Notes: generated by a model from the sequence alone, not told the origin. A DNA stretch of 64,000 nucleotides from Gallaecimonas xiamenensis 3-C-1 (GCF_000299915.1 NZ_AMRI01000003.1:1-64000), one strand, 5' to 3'. Counted from the stretch's first letter, positions 6,188 to 15,870 are shown. A program made the numbers and translations.

Positions 6188-9100
6188 TGGTGATCCCCAT
6201 CAGGTAGCGCAGGTACAGCTGGGCTGTGGTTTCGTTGTAATTGCCGAAGCTGTCAAAGCCCAGGCGGCCCCCCAGGGTGAAACGGGGTGAGAAGCGGTAC
6301 TGGCCTTCGGCCCCCAGACTCAGGCCAAAGCCGCTTTCACTGTTGGCTCCATAGCGGGACGCCTCCACCAGCCCAAGGCCGGCGAACAGGTCCAGCATCC
6401 GTTGCAGTTCGGGGTCGTCCGGGAAGTAGTCCACCGCCTTTTCGGTAAAGCTTTGGAAGCCCGGTGCCAGCTTGAGACTGAAGTCGTAGCGGTCATGCTG
6501 CTCGCTATAGCTGACCGGGAAGGCGATGGCCACATAGTCCTGGGGACTGAAGTAACCGCCGTGGCCCAGGCCATAGTGGCTCATGTTCTTGTCAAAAGCC
6601 TGGAAGCTGACATGAACACCGGCCTGCAGTTGGCGGCCCTGGTCGTTGATGGGGCGAAGGTAACCCCCCAGGGACAGGTCAAAGGCGTTGTTGCTGTAGA
6701 CGTTGGTGCCCTGGTAGCGATAACCCCCCAGCTTGGCGTAGAGGCCCAGATCGCCGTCGTCGTAGCCCAGGCCGGCGCTAAGGCCGTTGCGGGTGACGGC
6801 GCCCCAGGTGATGCCGGAGTAGGGGTCTTTGGTGCCGGCGTAAGACAGCACGCTGTCGGTGACGGCGCGCCTTTCCAGGGCCAGGTCCAATTGCAGATCG
6901 CGGTCCAGCTGCGGGCTCCAGGCCAGGCCACCCACCAGGTTGACCTTTTCAAAGCCAAGGGGAGTGGTGCCGATGTCCAGGGCCAGCTGGTCCCACTGGT
7001 AAGCCAATGACAGGGCCAGGCCGGCGTCGTGCTGGACCGGTGGGTCGTCAAAGTCCCGCACCAGGCCGTTGAGGCTGGCCCTGAGGGTGCCGAGCATGGC
7101 TTCGAAGTCTTCGCGGCTGTCCAAGAAGGCTTGCAGGCTGGCGGACGACAGGCCGTTTTGGCCGGTCAGGGGCCCCAAATAGCCCTCCAGCAGTTGCAGG
7201 TCGCTGCTGCTGAGGTTCTGGCTACTAAGGCCAATGGCCTTGAGCAGGTCTTGGCGGGTGGCCCTGTCGAAGCTGCGCTTGGCCTGGGCCTCTGCCTGGG
7301 CCGCCTGGTTGGCGTTGGCCAGGTACTGGGCCTGCTGGATGGGGGTGCTGTTGGCATCCCCCAGGGACGCCAGGTAAATGGCTTGGGCGTCGGCGGCGGC
7401 CTGGCGGGCCTGGTCGTAGCTATAGGCGGTTTCCTCTATGCCGTCCAGGGCCGCCGGCATGGCGTCCAGGCTGGTATTGAGGTTGGCGGCGGCGCTGCCG
7501 ACCACCCCAGAGCCAAAGCGGCTGTTGCCACCGGCCGGGGCGCCGGCATTGAGGTAGGTGGGGGTCACCTGGGCGCTGAGGCGGCCACCGCCGACCCGGG
7601 TTTGCAGGGTGATGGGCGCCTTGACCTCGTCCAGGCGGCCAAGGCCGGACTCGCCGTTGCGGGAGCGGAACTGCAAGTCGGCACTGAGGGTGGTGGCGCC
7701 GTCGCGGCGGATCTCCCGGGCCAGGCTGTCGATTTGCGCCACCAGGGACGGATTGGCGGTATCGGCCTCTTCATCCCAATGGCTTTGGCTATCGTCCTTG
7801 CCTCCCGGCAGCCAGTCCGGGCGGTGCCAGGGATTGGCACTTTCATCGGTGCCGGGGGCGCCGCCACGGGCAAAGGGATTACCGGCTTCGGCCAGGCCGG
7901 CGCCGTCGGTGAGCCAGGGCTGGTCCTGCTGGCCGGCAAAGAGCCGCTGGCGGGACTGGGCCAACAGGGCCAGGGCCTGGTCGTCGTCCCCCTGGGCCCG
8001 GGCCACCTTGGCGGCCAGCAGCAGCATGGTGGGTTCCTGGGCCTGGTCGCTGGGCAGCTGGGCCAGCAGTTGCTCGGCTTGCTCAGGCTCGTTGCGGGCT
8101 ATGGCCACTTCCACGGCGCCGGTCAGGGCGTCCTGGCTGCCGGGATGCTGCTTGAGGGCGTAGCGGTAGATTTGCCCGGCCTTGTCGGTCTTGTTGCCCG
8201 ACTGGTAGAGGCGGGCCATGGCCAGCAACAGGCTTTCGTCGTTGGGGGCCAGGCGCAGCCGGGCGGCCAGCAGATCGTAGGCATCGGCCAGGCGGTCTTG
8301 CTGGCGCAGGCGATCGGCCTGGACCAGGGCCATGGCATTGCGGATGTTCTCGATGGCGGCCCAGTCGTCGGTGCCGAGATCCCGGCGCTGGGACAGGCGG
8401 CCCAGCAGGGATTGTGCTTCGTCATCGGCCCCGGCTTTGACCAGCACCAGCAGCAGATCCAGGTAGTCGCCGGGGGCAGCGGTCAGGGGCTGCTGGGCCT
8501 GTTGGCGGGCCAGCAGCAGCGCCATGGCCGGTTCACCACCGTCCAGCAGCAGGTTGGCCACCTGGCCGGTACCGGCGGCGCTGGCCGGCGGCTGATTGTA
8601 GAGATCCAGCATCAGCTGGCGGGCACCGGCCCGGTCACCCACCGCCTGGCGGCGGCGGATCTCGTCTAGCCGGGCCTGCAGGGCGGCGCTGTCGAGGAGG
8701 GCGTTAATGGCCGGGGTGCGCTTGGCGCTGCCCAGGGGCGACAGGATCCGCGCTACGTCGTCCCAGCGGTTCTGGTCCTTGGCCAGGAGGGCGGCCACGT
8801 AGCGGTCTTGGGGGCTGGCATCCGGGCCCAGGCCTTGGTTCATCAGCACCTGCGCCGCCAGGGGGCGGCCCTGGGTGTCCAGCAGCCGGGCCAGGTCCAG
8901 GCGGATCCAGGGGTCGGCGGGGTCCAGGCTTTGGGCCTGGCGCAAACTGGCTTCGGCCAGCAGTGGCGGTTCGGCCTTGGCCCTTTCCCGCAGCATCAGG
9001 GCCTGGCCACTGGCCAGGTCCCCCAGCTGCTGGCGGTCCTTGGCGGGTAACAGCTCGGCCATGGCATTGGCCTCACCCCAGCGCTGCTGCTTGCGCAGCA

Positions 9101-10355
9101 CATTGATAAGGCCGATGCGGGCCTGCTGGTTGTCGGCATTGTCCAGCAGCAAGTCCCGGTAGCGGCCGGCGGCCTCGTCCAGGCGGCCCTGGCGGGAATA
9201 GATATCGGCTTCCAGCAGCCTGGCGTCCAGCTGGTGGGGGCCGGACTGGCTGGCCAGCGGCCGGATCATGTCCAAGGCCTTGGCGTACTGGCCGCTGTCG
9301 GCCTCTTGGCGCACCCCGGCCAGGCTGGCATAGAAGCGGGCGCTGTTGTGGGCGGCTTGCCATTGGCCTTTTTTGGCCGGTGCCAGGCGCATGGCTTGGG
9401 CCAGGCTGTCGCGGGCCTTGGCAAACTGCTGGCGGCGCAGCTGCACCAGGCCGAGGCCAGCCCGGGCTTCGGCGTCGTCCGGGCGTATGGCCAGGGCCTG
9501 CTCGAAGGCCTTGGCGGCGCCGGCCAGCTGGCCTTTTTTCAGCTGGGCGTAACCGCTGCTGCGGGCCTTGTCGGCCTTGCGGCCCGGGGTTTCGGTGGTC
9601 TTCTGGCGGTAGTGGGCCGCCACTGCGTCGTCACCGGGGTGGGCCTTGGCGTAGGCGGCATAGAGGGGCTGGTCGTTGCTGTCGGCGTCAAGCCACAACA
9701 GGGCCTGGCGCCAGGCGGTGGTGGCGGCGGGCAGCTGGCCGTCAAGGCTGGCTAGGACGGCAATGCCCTGGCGGCGGCTTTGGGGGCGGTAACTCAACAC
9801 CTGGCCGTAGGCCAGGGCCCCTTGCAGGTTGCCGGGCTGGCGCTGGTGGATCTGGGCCAGGCCCTGGCGGGCCTGGTCCCAGCCATTGGGGGTACCGGCC
9901 AGGGTCTGGTAGTACTCCACGGCCAGGCTGGCGGGGGGCTGGTCGGTGCTGAACAAGGTCTTGAAGCGGGCTACCGCCTCCTGGTACTGGCCGTTGGCGG
10001 CCAGCAGCCGGGCCTCGGCCAGGGCGCCGGAGTCCAGGTTGGTGTTGGCCTTGGCCAGGCGCAGCTCTTCGAGGCGCGGGTCCTTGGGGCTGGCGATGCT
10101 GAGCCGTTCGGCCAGGGCGTCGGCCTTGTCCTTGTCCCCTTCCTGGATGGCGATCAGCGCTAGGCGATAGAGGGCTTCGGGGTTGGCAGGGTCAGCCGCC
10201 AGTACCCGGCCCAGGGCGTCCTTGGCCAGGTCCTGGCGCTGTTTGGACTGCCAAAAATCCGCCTGTTGGAACAGGGCGTCGAACTGGCCTTCGGCGGCCA
10301 GCAGTGGGGGTGTCCCGGCCAGGCAGGCCAGGGCCAGAAGCAAAGGCTTATTCAT
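6180..10355 (-). CDS. bcsC: Cellulose export protein BcsC: TPR scaffold plus outer-membrane barrel
   Basis: 1391 residues, longer than E. coli BcsC (1157). Signal peptide MNKPLLLALACLAGTPPLLAA. Residues about 25-830 are tetratricopeptide repeats (e.g. YAQLKKGQLAGAAKAFEQAL, ARAGLGLVQLRRQQFAKARD). A low-complexity linker rich in Gly/Asp/Trp follows (about 830-890), then the BcsC C-terminal domain from FRSRNGESGLGRLDEVKAP to the final strand AQLYLRYLMGITND. Between early and later barrel strands lies an Ala/Gln-rich helical stretch of about 150 residues (955-1105) that the E. coli protein seems to lack. It overlaps the end of bcsAB by 8 bases. BcsC bridges periplasm and outer membrane and is the exit pore for cellulose. 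Confidence 0.93.
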   Translation of the reverse strand: MNKPLLLALACLAGTPPLLAAEGQFDALFQQADFWQSKQRQDLAKDALGRVLAADPANPEALYRLALIAIQEGDKDKADALAERLSIASPKDPRLEELRLAKANTNLDSGALAEARLLAANGQYQEAVARFKTLFSTDQPPASLAVEYYQTLAGTPNGWDQARQGLAQIHQRQPGNLQGALAYGQVLSYRPQSRRQGIAVLASLDGQLPAATTAWRQALLWLDADSNDQPLYAAYAKAHPGDDAVAAHYRQKTTETPGRKADKARSSGYAQLKKGQLAGAAKAFEQALAIRPDDAEARAGLGLVQLRRQQFAKARDSLAQAMRLAPAKKGQWQAAHNSARFYASLAGVRQEADSGQYAKALDMIRPLASQSGPHQLDARLLEADIYSRQGRLDEAAGRYRDLLLDNADNQQARIGLINVLRKQQRWGEANAMAELLPAKDRQQLGDLASGQALMLRERAKAEPPLLAEASLRQAQSLDPADPWIRLDLARLLDTQGRPLAAQVLMNQGLGPDASPQDRYVAALLAKDQNRWDDVARILSPLGSAKRTPAINALLDSAALQARLDEIRRRQAVGDRAGARQLMLDLYNQPPASAAGTGQVANLLLDGGEPAMALLLARQQAQQPLTAAPGDYLDLLLVLVKAGADDEAQSLLGRLSQRRDLGTDDWAAIENIRNAMALVQADRLRQQDRLADAYDLLAARLRLAPNDESLLLAMARLYQSGNKTDKAGQIYRYALKQHPGSQDALTGAVEVAIARNEPEQAEQLLAQLPSDQAQEPTMLLLAAKVARAQGDDDQALALLAQSRQRLFAGQQDQPWLTDGAGLAEAGNPFARGGAPGTDESANPWHRPDWLPGGKDDSQSHWDEEADTANPSLVAQIDSLAREIRRDGATTLSADLQFRSRNGESGLGRLDEVKAPITLQTRVGGGRLSAQVTPTYLNAGAPAGGNSRFGSGVVGSAAANLNTSLDAMPAALDGIEETAYSYDQARQAAADAQAIYLASLGDANSTPIQQAQYLANANQAAQAEAQAKRSFDRATRQDLLKAIGLSSQNLSSSDLQLLEGYLGPLTGQNGLSSASLQAFLDSREDFEAMLGTLRASLNGLVRDFDDPPVQHDAGLALSLAYQWDQLALDIGTTPLGFEKVNLVGGLAWSPQLDRDLQLDLALERRAVTDSVLSYAGTKDPYSGITWGAVTRNGLSAGLGYDDGDLGLYAKLGGYRYQGTNVYSNNAFDLSLGGYLRPINDQGRQLQAGVHVSFQAFDKNMSHYGLGHGGYFSPQDYVAIAFPVSYSEQHDRYDFSLKLAPGFQSFTEKAVDYFPDDPELQRMLDLFAGLGLVEASRYGANSESGFGLSLGAEGQYRFSPRFTLGGRLGFDSFGNYNETTAQLYLRYLMGITND

Positions 10356-13300
10356 TGTCCTCTCCTACGGCAGAAGGCAGGCGGCGGCGGGCTCGGGCAC
10401 GCAGCGGCGGGTAGATAAGGCAGGCGCCGAGGATGATCCCCAGCAGCAAGGTGGCCAGCAGTTGCAGCACGTGTTGGCCGAAGTACCAGCGCAGGCTCAT
10501 GTCCCAGGGCAGGTCACCGCTGCCGGCCTGGGGGCCGACCCGGTAGCTGCGGATACCGTCGTCCCGCAGCAGCACCAGGTCCCCTTGCACCTCGCTACTG
10601 GCGCTGGGCTGGGCCAGCTGTTGCACCAGTTGCGGTAGGGCGGCGTCCTGGCTGGTGGCGGCCATCACCACCAGCCGCTTGGGATCGCGAGGAGAGATAA
10701 AACTGGCCAGGCCTTCGAAGCTGTCCTGGCTTTCCAGCTGGCGGCGGGCGGCCTTGTCCTGGCGGCCCCAGTCGCCACCGAAAAAGCGGTGCCAGCGGTC
10801 GGTAAAGGCTACGGGCTTGAGCACCAGTTTGCTGGACTCGACCCCAAAGGGGCTGCCGGCCAGCAGCGGGCTGGCCTTGAGGCGGTCCAGGCCCCCTACC
10901 AGCAGCAAGTCCTTGCCGGCCAGGGCCGGGCCGTCGGCCAGGCCCAGCTGCACCTGGATGCCCATGGCCGGGTAGCCGGTGGCGTCCCCCATGCGGCCCA
11001 TCAGGCCGAAGAAGGTCTGCAGTTCGGCGACGCTGGGGTTAGCGGGCAGCAGTGCCAGGGTGTCGGACAGGTCGGCCATGCGGGTGAAGGGGAAGCCGGC
11101 GCTGATGAAATAGGACAGGTTGGGCAGCACAGTGAAATGGCGCGCCGCCCCCAGGTCTATGGTGGAGCTGGGCAGGATACGGCTGATCACCCCGGCGGGC
11201 AGCTGGCTGCAGTCAAAGTCCGGGTGCTGGCGCAGGTCGAAATAGAAGCTCAGCTTGTTTTCGCCGTACAGCAGGTAGGAGGGCAGTTCGATCTGCGCCT
11301 GCTGCTGGCGGATGTCGCGGCCCAGCCAGCCCTGTACCGTGGCCAGCACGCCGCCGTTATTGACCGGCAGCGAGGTCAGGTATTGGCCGTTGAGGGCAAC
11401 GTTGAGCTTGGATCTGTGCTCGTCCAGCCAGTCCCCCTCCGGGAACAGGTATTCCACCTGCATGGGCACGCCCCGGCCCCGCCACAAGAACAGGTCGGGG
11501 GCGGCGCGAAAGTTCACTTCGTTGGCTTGGTGGTACAGGCCCCTGGCCGCCAGGGCCTCGGGTTTGGCCAATTGCCCCAGGGTCACCGGCGCCTGGCTGC
11601 CCACCCAATGGGGGGCGTCGTAGGGCTGGCGGGGTGGCAGGGTCAAGGTTTGGGCCTGGACCCTGGCGCCGCTGAGTTTGCCGGCCTGGGTGACCAGGTA
11701 GCGGGCGGCGGTTTTCAGCTCCTCGTCGTCCCGGCCCATCACCAGCAGCAGCTTGTAGAGGGGGGCGGCGGGGTTGTCGATCAGGCGTAGCTCAGGCCCT
11801 TGGGGCGGCACTAGGTTGAGGCCGGCCAGGTTGTTGCCGGTGACCAGGGCCAGGGCGTTGGCGGTGGGCAGGCTGTGCTGGAACACCGGGAAGCGGGCAT
11901 GGCGGAACTGGGCCAGATGGCCGAAATAGGAGGCCAGCATGGCGCCGCTTTCCAGTTGGCCTTGGCTGGGGTCCATGGGCAGCACCAGGGGCACGTCCAC
12001 CTGGCCCATGATGCCCTCGTCGAAAAACGGCGCCGGGAAGCCGGCCAGATCGTTGGGCCTTGGCAGGCGCAGCAGGCTGAGATTGAGGCTGGAATTGCCG
12101 TCGATCAGCACCTTGTTGGGGTCGTCCTGCTCACGCTTGCACGAGGCGCTGTCCCTGTTGGTGATGCGAAAACTCAAGTCGTTGTGGCTCAGCACCAGGG
12201 CCGGGGGAATGGGCACCTGGGCGTCGGTGCCGTCACCGCCGAAGGGGTCCAGCAGGATGCTGGTCAGGTGCAGGCCGTTGAGCAGCACTTCCAGGTTGCT
12301 GCCCTCGGGGAACTGGGCTTCGGGGTAGCGCAGGGACAGGGCCAGGCTGGCGTCGGTGGCCATTTCGTCCTGGCGCAGGGAAAAGTGGATACCGCTGCTG
12401 CTGCCGTTGGCGGTGACCACCATCTCGGTGGCCACCCCGGCGTCCTTGAAGCGGATCTGCTGCTGGTAGGGCTCGGCGGCCCAGGCCCGGCTGGCGATGA
12501 TGGAGGTGGCCAGGGCCAGGGCTGCCACCAGGCTCAGGCGGAACTTCCAGCTGCCAAAGAGGCTGCGGCGCCAACGGGCCCAGCCGCTGTTCTTGGACTC
12601 GCCGGAAAACAGGCCGCTGACGGCACGGGTAACGCTGAAGAAAGAGCGCACCGGGCTGTCGGCGGCGTGGGGGCGGTCGGGGATCCAGGCGTCGGCCCGG
12701 CCCATCACTACCCGCACCAATTCCCGGCGCTGGCGCACCGGCAGGGTCTTGAAGCGAAAGCGCAGGCCCTTTTCCCCCAGGGCGATGGCGGACACCGGGA
12801 ACAGCAGCACCTTGTCGTCAAAGCGCACTTCGATGTCTTCCACCACGCTGTCGTCCAGGGTGGTGCCCAGAGGGTTTTCCAGCAGCATGCCGCCCATGGA
12901 CAGGTTCAGGGTCTGGGTGCGCAGGGTGTGGCCGTTGGCCAGGTGCAATATGGCCGGCAGGCGGATGTCGATACGCACCGTGTTGCGCACCTGGCGGGTT
13001 TCCCGGGCCACCGAGATGGCGGCCAGCAGGATAATGGCGCTGAAACTGGCCCAGAACAGGTTGAGGATCAGCACGCTGGGCTGGATCTGGAAGACGTCGT
13101 TCCAGATCAGCCGCACCAGGCCCCAGACCACCCCGGCCAGCAGCATGGCTAGGGCAAAGAGGTGCGGCCGCACCGCCTGGTGGTCAAAGTAACCATCCCG
13201 CAGCAGGCCGCCTTTTTCGGTGACGTTGAACTTGCCCTTGCGGGGGTCCAGCAAGGTGGCCAGGGTCGGCCTGACCAGGGCAAAAGCCAGCACCGTTTCG

Positions 13301-14667
13301 TAGATCTCTCCCCAGAAGCTGTAGCGAAAGCGCCCTTGCAGCAGGGAGTTGGTGTAGACGGCGTGGAACAGGTGCGGCACCGCGTAGGCCAGGATCAGGG
13401 CCGGCGAGGCGGCGATGATGTTGAGGCCGAACAGCAGGTAGGCCAGGGGGGCGGTGAGGAACACCACCCTTGGCAGGGCGAACTGGAAGTGCAGCATGGC
13501 GTTGAGGTAGCACAGCCGCTGGGGCCAGCTCAGGCCCTTGCCCAGCAGCGGATTGTCGACCCGGAAGATCTGGGTCATGCCCCGGGCCCAGCGGGCCCGC
13601 TGGCCCACGTGCAGGGCCAGGCGCTCCGTGGCCAGCCCCGCCGCCAGGGGCAGCCCCAGGAAGGCGGTGTTCCAGCCTTTGCGTTGCAGGCGCAGGGCGG
13701 TGTGGGCGTCTTCGGTGACGGTTTCCACGGCAAAGCCGTTGGTCTCGTCCAGGGCACTGCGGCGGATAACGGCGCAGGATCCGCAGAAGAAGGCGGCGTT
13801 CCAGTAGTCGTTACCCTTTTGCACCGGCCCGTAGAACAGCTCCCCTTCCCCGGGCATGTCGACACCGGCGGCCAGGTTGCGCTCGAACGGATCGGGAGAG
13901 TAGAAAAAGTGCGGCGTCTGCAGCAGGGCCAGTTTGGGGTCGGCCACAAAGGCCCCCACAGTGGCCTGCAGGAAGATGCGGGTGGCCACGTGGTCGCAGT
14001 CGAACACGCAGACCAGCTCGCCGTGGGTTTGCTTGAGGGCGTTGTTGAGGTTACCGGCCTTGGCGTGGTTGTTGTCGGAGCGGGTGATGTAACCCACCCC
14101 CGCCGCCGAGGCAAAGGCGCCGAATTCGGGGCGGCGGCCGTCGTCCAGCAGGTAGACCTTGAGCTTATCCTTGGGGTAATCGAGGTTGAGGGCGGCCAGC
14201 ACAGTGTCCTGCACTATCTCCAGGCTCTCGTTGTAGGTGGGGATATAGACATCCACCGTCGGCCAGGTACGGCTGTCCCTGGGCAAGGGCACGATGCGCC
14301 TGTTAAGGGGCCAGGCGGTCTGGAAAAAGCCCAGCACCAGGATCAGCCAGGCGTAGCATTCTGCCAGCAACAAGCCCACCCCCAGGGTGGCTTCCACCAC
14401 GCTGTCGAACACCAGGGTGTCGGTGGCACGCCAGTACAGGTAACGGGTGGAGATCACCACGCTCATCAGTATCAGTACCAGCCGGGCCCAGCGGGAACGA
14501 AACTGGCCAACCACCAACAGCAGGGCCACACCGGCCAGGCCGAACAGCATCTGGTGGTCCAGGCCCAAAGGTGTGGTGACGATAAGCAGCACGATCAGGA
14601 CCAGCGCCAGCGTCGACAAGGCCTGGAGCAGCCTGACCCCAAAACGGGTCGAGTTAGCCTGTTTCAT
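10348..14667 (-). CDS. bcsAB: Fused cellulose synthase BcsA-BcsB
   Basis: 1439 residues covering what is two proteins in E. coli. Residues 1-700 are BcsA: membrane segments, the glycosyltransferase family 2 motifs LLDDGRRPEFG (about 175), FDCDHV (225), VTEDAHTAL (317) and GQRARWARG (QxxRW, 355), then a PilZ domain with the c-di-GMP signature QVRNTVR (about 560) and NLSMGG. A membrane segment near 712-732 replaces the BcsB signal peptide, then the BcsB carbohydrate-binding periplasmic domains run to a C-terminal anchor (LLATLLLGIILGACLIYP). It polymerises UDP-glucose and moves the chain across the inner membrane when c-di-GMP is bound. The ATG at 14667 overlaps the bcsQ stop (a GTG 3 bases earlier is possible). 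A fused form is known from Komagataeibacter (AcsAB). Confidence 0.95.
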   Translation of the reverse strand: MKQANSTRFGVRLLQALSTLALVLIVLLIVTTPLGLDHQMLFGLAGVALLLVVGQFRSRWARLVLILMSVVISTRYLYWRATDTLVFDSVVEATLGVGLLLAECYAWLILVLGFFQTAWPLNRRIVPLPRDSRTWPTVDVYIPTYNESLEIVQDTVLAALNLDYPKDKLKVYLLDDGRRPEFGAFASAAGVGYITRSDNNHAKAGNLNNALKQTHGELVCVFDCDHVATRIFLQATVGAFVADPKLALLQTPHFFYSPDPFERNLAAGVDMPGEGELFYGPVQKGNDYWNAAFFCGSCAVIRRSALDETNGFAVETVTEDAHTALRLQRKGWNTAFLGLPLAAGLATERLALHVGQRARWARGMTQIFRVDNPLLGKGLSWPQRLCYLNAMLHFQFALPRVVFLTAPLAYLLFGLNIIAASPALILAYAVPHLFHAVYTNSLLQGRFRYSFWGEIYETVLAFALVRPTLATLLDPRKGKFNVTEKGGLLRDGYFDHQAVRPHLFALAMLLAGVVWGLVRLIWNDVFQIQPSVLILNLFWASFSAIILLAAISVARETRQVRNTVRIDIRLPAILHLANGHTLRTQTLNLSMGGMLLENPLGTTLDDSVVEDIEVRFDDKVLLFPVSAIALGEKGLRFRFKTLPVRQRRELVRVVMGRADAWIPDRPHAADSPVRSFFSVTRAVSGLFSGESKNSGWARWRRSLFGSWKFRLSLVAALALATSIIASRAWAAEPYQQQIRFKDAGVATEMVVTANGSSSGIHFSLRQDEMATDASLALSLRYPEAQFPEGSNLEVLLNGLHLTSILLDPFGGDGTDAQVPIPPALVLSHNDLSFRITNRDSASCKREQDDPNKVLIDGNSSLNLSLLRLPRPNDLAGFPAPFFDEGIMGQVDVPLVLPMDPSQGQLESGAMLASYFGHLAQFRHARFPVFQHSLPTANALALVTGNNLAGLNLVPPQGPELRLIDNPAAPLYKLLLVMGRDDEELKTAARYLVTQAGKLSGARVQAQTLTLPPRQPYDAPHWVGSQAPVTLGQLAKPEALAARGLYHQANEVNFRAAPDLFLWRGRGVPMQVEYLFPEGDWLDEHRSKLNVALNGQYLTSLPVNNGGVLATVQGWLGRDIRQQQAQIELPSYLLYGENKLSFYFDLRQHPDFDCSQLPAGVISRILPSSTIDLGAARHFTVLPNLSYFISAGFPFTRMADLSDTLALLPANPSVAELQTFFGLMGRMGDATGYPAMGIQVQLGLADGPALAGKDLLLVGGLDRLKASPLLAGSPFGVESSKLVLKPVAFTDRWHRFFGGDWGRQDKAARRQLESQDSFEGLASFISPRDPKRLVVMAATSQDAALPQLVQQLAQPSASSEVQGDLVLLRDDGIRSYRVGPQAGSGDLPWDMSLRWYFGQHVLQLLATLLLGIILGACLIYPPLRARARRRLPSAVGEDNE

Positions 14668-15458
14668 CACATATCGCTCAGTGAAAACTTCATGGCGCTG
14701 TGGGCGTAGGCGTCCGGCAGCAGGCGGCTGATATTGCGGGCGATGTCTTCCAGATCCTGGGTGATGGCCGACGCCGGGGCGTAGTCGAACAGGGACTTTT
14801 GCGAGGCGGTGGCTTCCGGCACTGCTTCGTCCCTGTGCACCATACCCAGCAGCGAGGCCCCCAGCTTGTGCTGGAAGAACTCGGTCACATCCCGGTTGAG
14901 GCGGCTGCGGATATGCACCTGGTTGATGATGTACAGGGCCCGGCGGGCCCCCGCTTCACCCAGGTAGCCGTCCTGGCCGATCAGCGGCAGGGTGGCGGCG
15001 GAGGCACCGTCGGCCAGCAAGGTGGCAATGCCCATGGCCGGCAACCTGGCCAGGGCGTCCAGGGCCAGGCTGGGGCCGGACGGCAGATCTGCCAGCAAAA
15101 TGCAGCCGGGCTGGCTCAGCAACGACCCCAGGCCCAGCTCCAGACATTCGGGCTGGGTGCGCAGGGCCGCCTCGAAGGCGTCGCGCTGCTCCCGGCTGGC
15201 CTGGCCATAGGGCAGCAGGCCGACACCGGTGGGGGTCTCGATGATCAGGTTGCGCCAGTCTTCACCCAGCTGCAGTTGCGGCACCAGGCCCCGGCGCTCG
15301 GCCATGGGCAGGCCCAGGTGCAGGCGCAGGGCGTTTTGGCTGTCCAGATCCAGTACCACCACCTGGTGGCCCAGGCGCTGTAAGGCGAAGGCAAGGTTAG
15401 CCACCAAGGTGGTCTTGCCGACGCCGCCCTTGGGAGAGTGGAAGTAGACCAGGTTCAT
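14667..15458 (-). CDS. bcsQ: ParA/MinD-like ATPase of cellulose operon
   Basis: 263 residues with a deviant Walker A at residues 8-17 (SPKGGVGKTTLVANLAFALQ) and the Walker A' region VVVLDLDSQNALRLHLGL, as in BcsQ/YhjQ and other SIMIBI ATPases. It lacks the long N-terminal extension of some ParA proteins. BcsQ supports assembly or polar localisation of the cellulose synthase in the cytoplasm. The ATG overlaps the stop of the preceding small gene (ATGA), and its own TGA overlaps the start of bcsAB, so translation of the first three genes is coupled. Confidence 0.9.
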   Translation of the reverse strand: MNLVYFHSPKGGVGKTTLVANLAFALQRLGHQVVVLDLDSQNALRLHLGLPMAERRGLVPQLQLGEDWRNLIIETPTGVGLLPYGQASREQRDAFEAALRTQPECLELGLGSLLSQPGCILLADLPSGPSLALDALARLPAMGIATLLADGASAATLPLIGQDGYLGEAGARRALYIINQVHIRSRLNRDVTEFFQHKLGASLLGMVHRDEAVPEATASQKSLFDYAPASAITQDLEDIARNISRLLPDAYAHSAMKFSLSDM

Positions 15459-15742
15459 GCGCTCACCTGTCGCAGCAGGTCACGCAGGGCGCTGCTCTCC
15501 TCTTTGGGGGCTGGATTGGCCTGGGCCGGCGTTACCGCCTGGACCGGGGCCCGGCTTGGCCACACACCCTGGGGGGCACCGCTATGGCGCTGGGGGTGGG
15601 CTTTGTCCAGGCTTGCAATGTCGTTGAGCAGCACCCATTGGGAGCTGAAACGGACGTCGTGATGGGTATTGAAGCTTTGAAAGGCAAGCTCGTGCTCACC
15701 GGTTTTTTGGGCAAACCGGTGCAAATCGTTGTAACTGTCCAT
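15455..15742 (-). CDS. Small protein at the head of the cellulose operon (BcsP/BcsR-like in position)
   Basis: 95 residues from the ATG at 15742 (MDSYNDLHRFAQKTGEHELA). A folded N-terminal part with RFSSQWVLLNDIASLD (about 31-47) is followed by a Pro/Ala/Gln-rich linker (50-80) and a short amphipathic C-terminal helix SSALRDLLRQVSA. Genes in this slot in other bcs operons (bcsP, bcsR, bcsO) are short and often have proline-rich linkers, but I cannot match the sequence to one of them. It is translationally coupled to bcsQ by a 4-base overlap. It probably acts as a cytoplasmic partner of BcsQ or the synthase (inference from place and architecture). Confidence 0.65.
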   Translation of the reverse strand: MDSYNDLHRFAQKTGEHELAFQSFNTHHDVRFSSQWVLLNDIASLDKAHPQRHSGAPQGVWPSRAPVQAVTPAQANPAPKEESSALRDLLRQVSA

Positions 15743-15827
15743 GACAGTACGACTCCCTCTTCCATAAATTACGGCAAACACCTGGTAGACCCCAGGCAGG
15801 TACAGCAGTCCCATCAGTGAGTGCGGG

Positions 15828-15870
15828 ATCTAGGCTTATATGTGTTTTTTATTTAGCTTGATGCCTAGAT
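15828..15870. promoter_or_regulatory. Inverted repeat in the cellulose operon leader
   Basis: ATCTAGGC at 15828-15835 and its exact complement GCCTAGAT at 15863-15870, 27 bases apart, in the AT-rich stretch between the predicted bcs promoter and the first gene. It could be an operator half-site pair or an mRNA stem. Confidence 0.35.
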
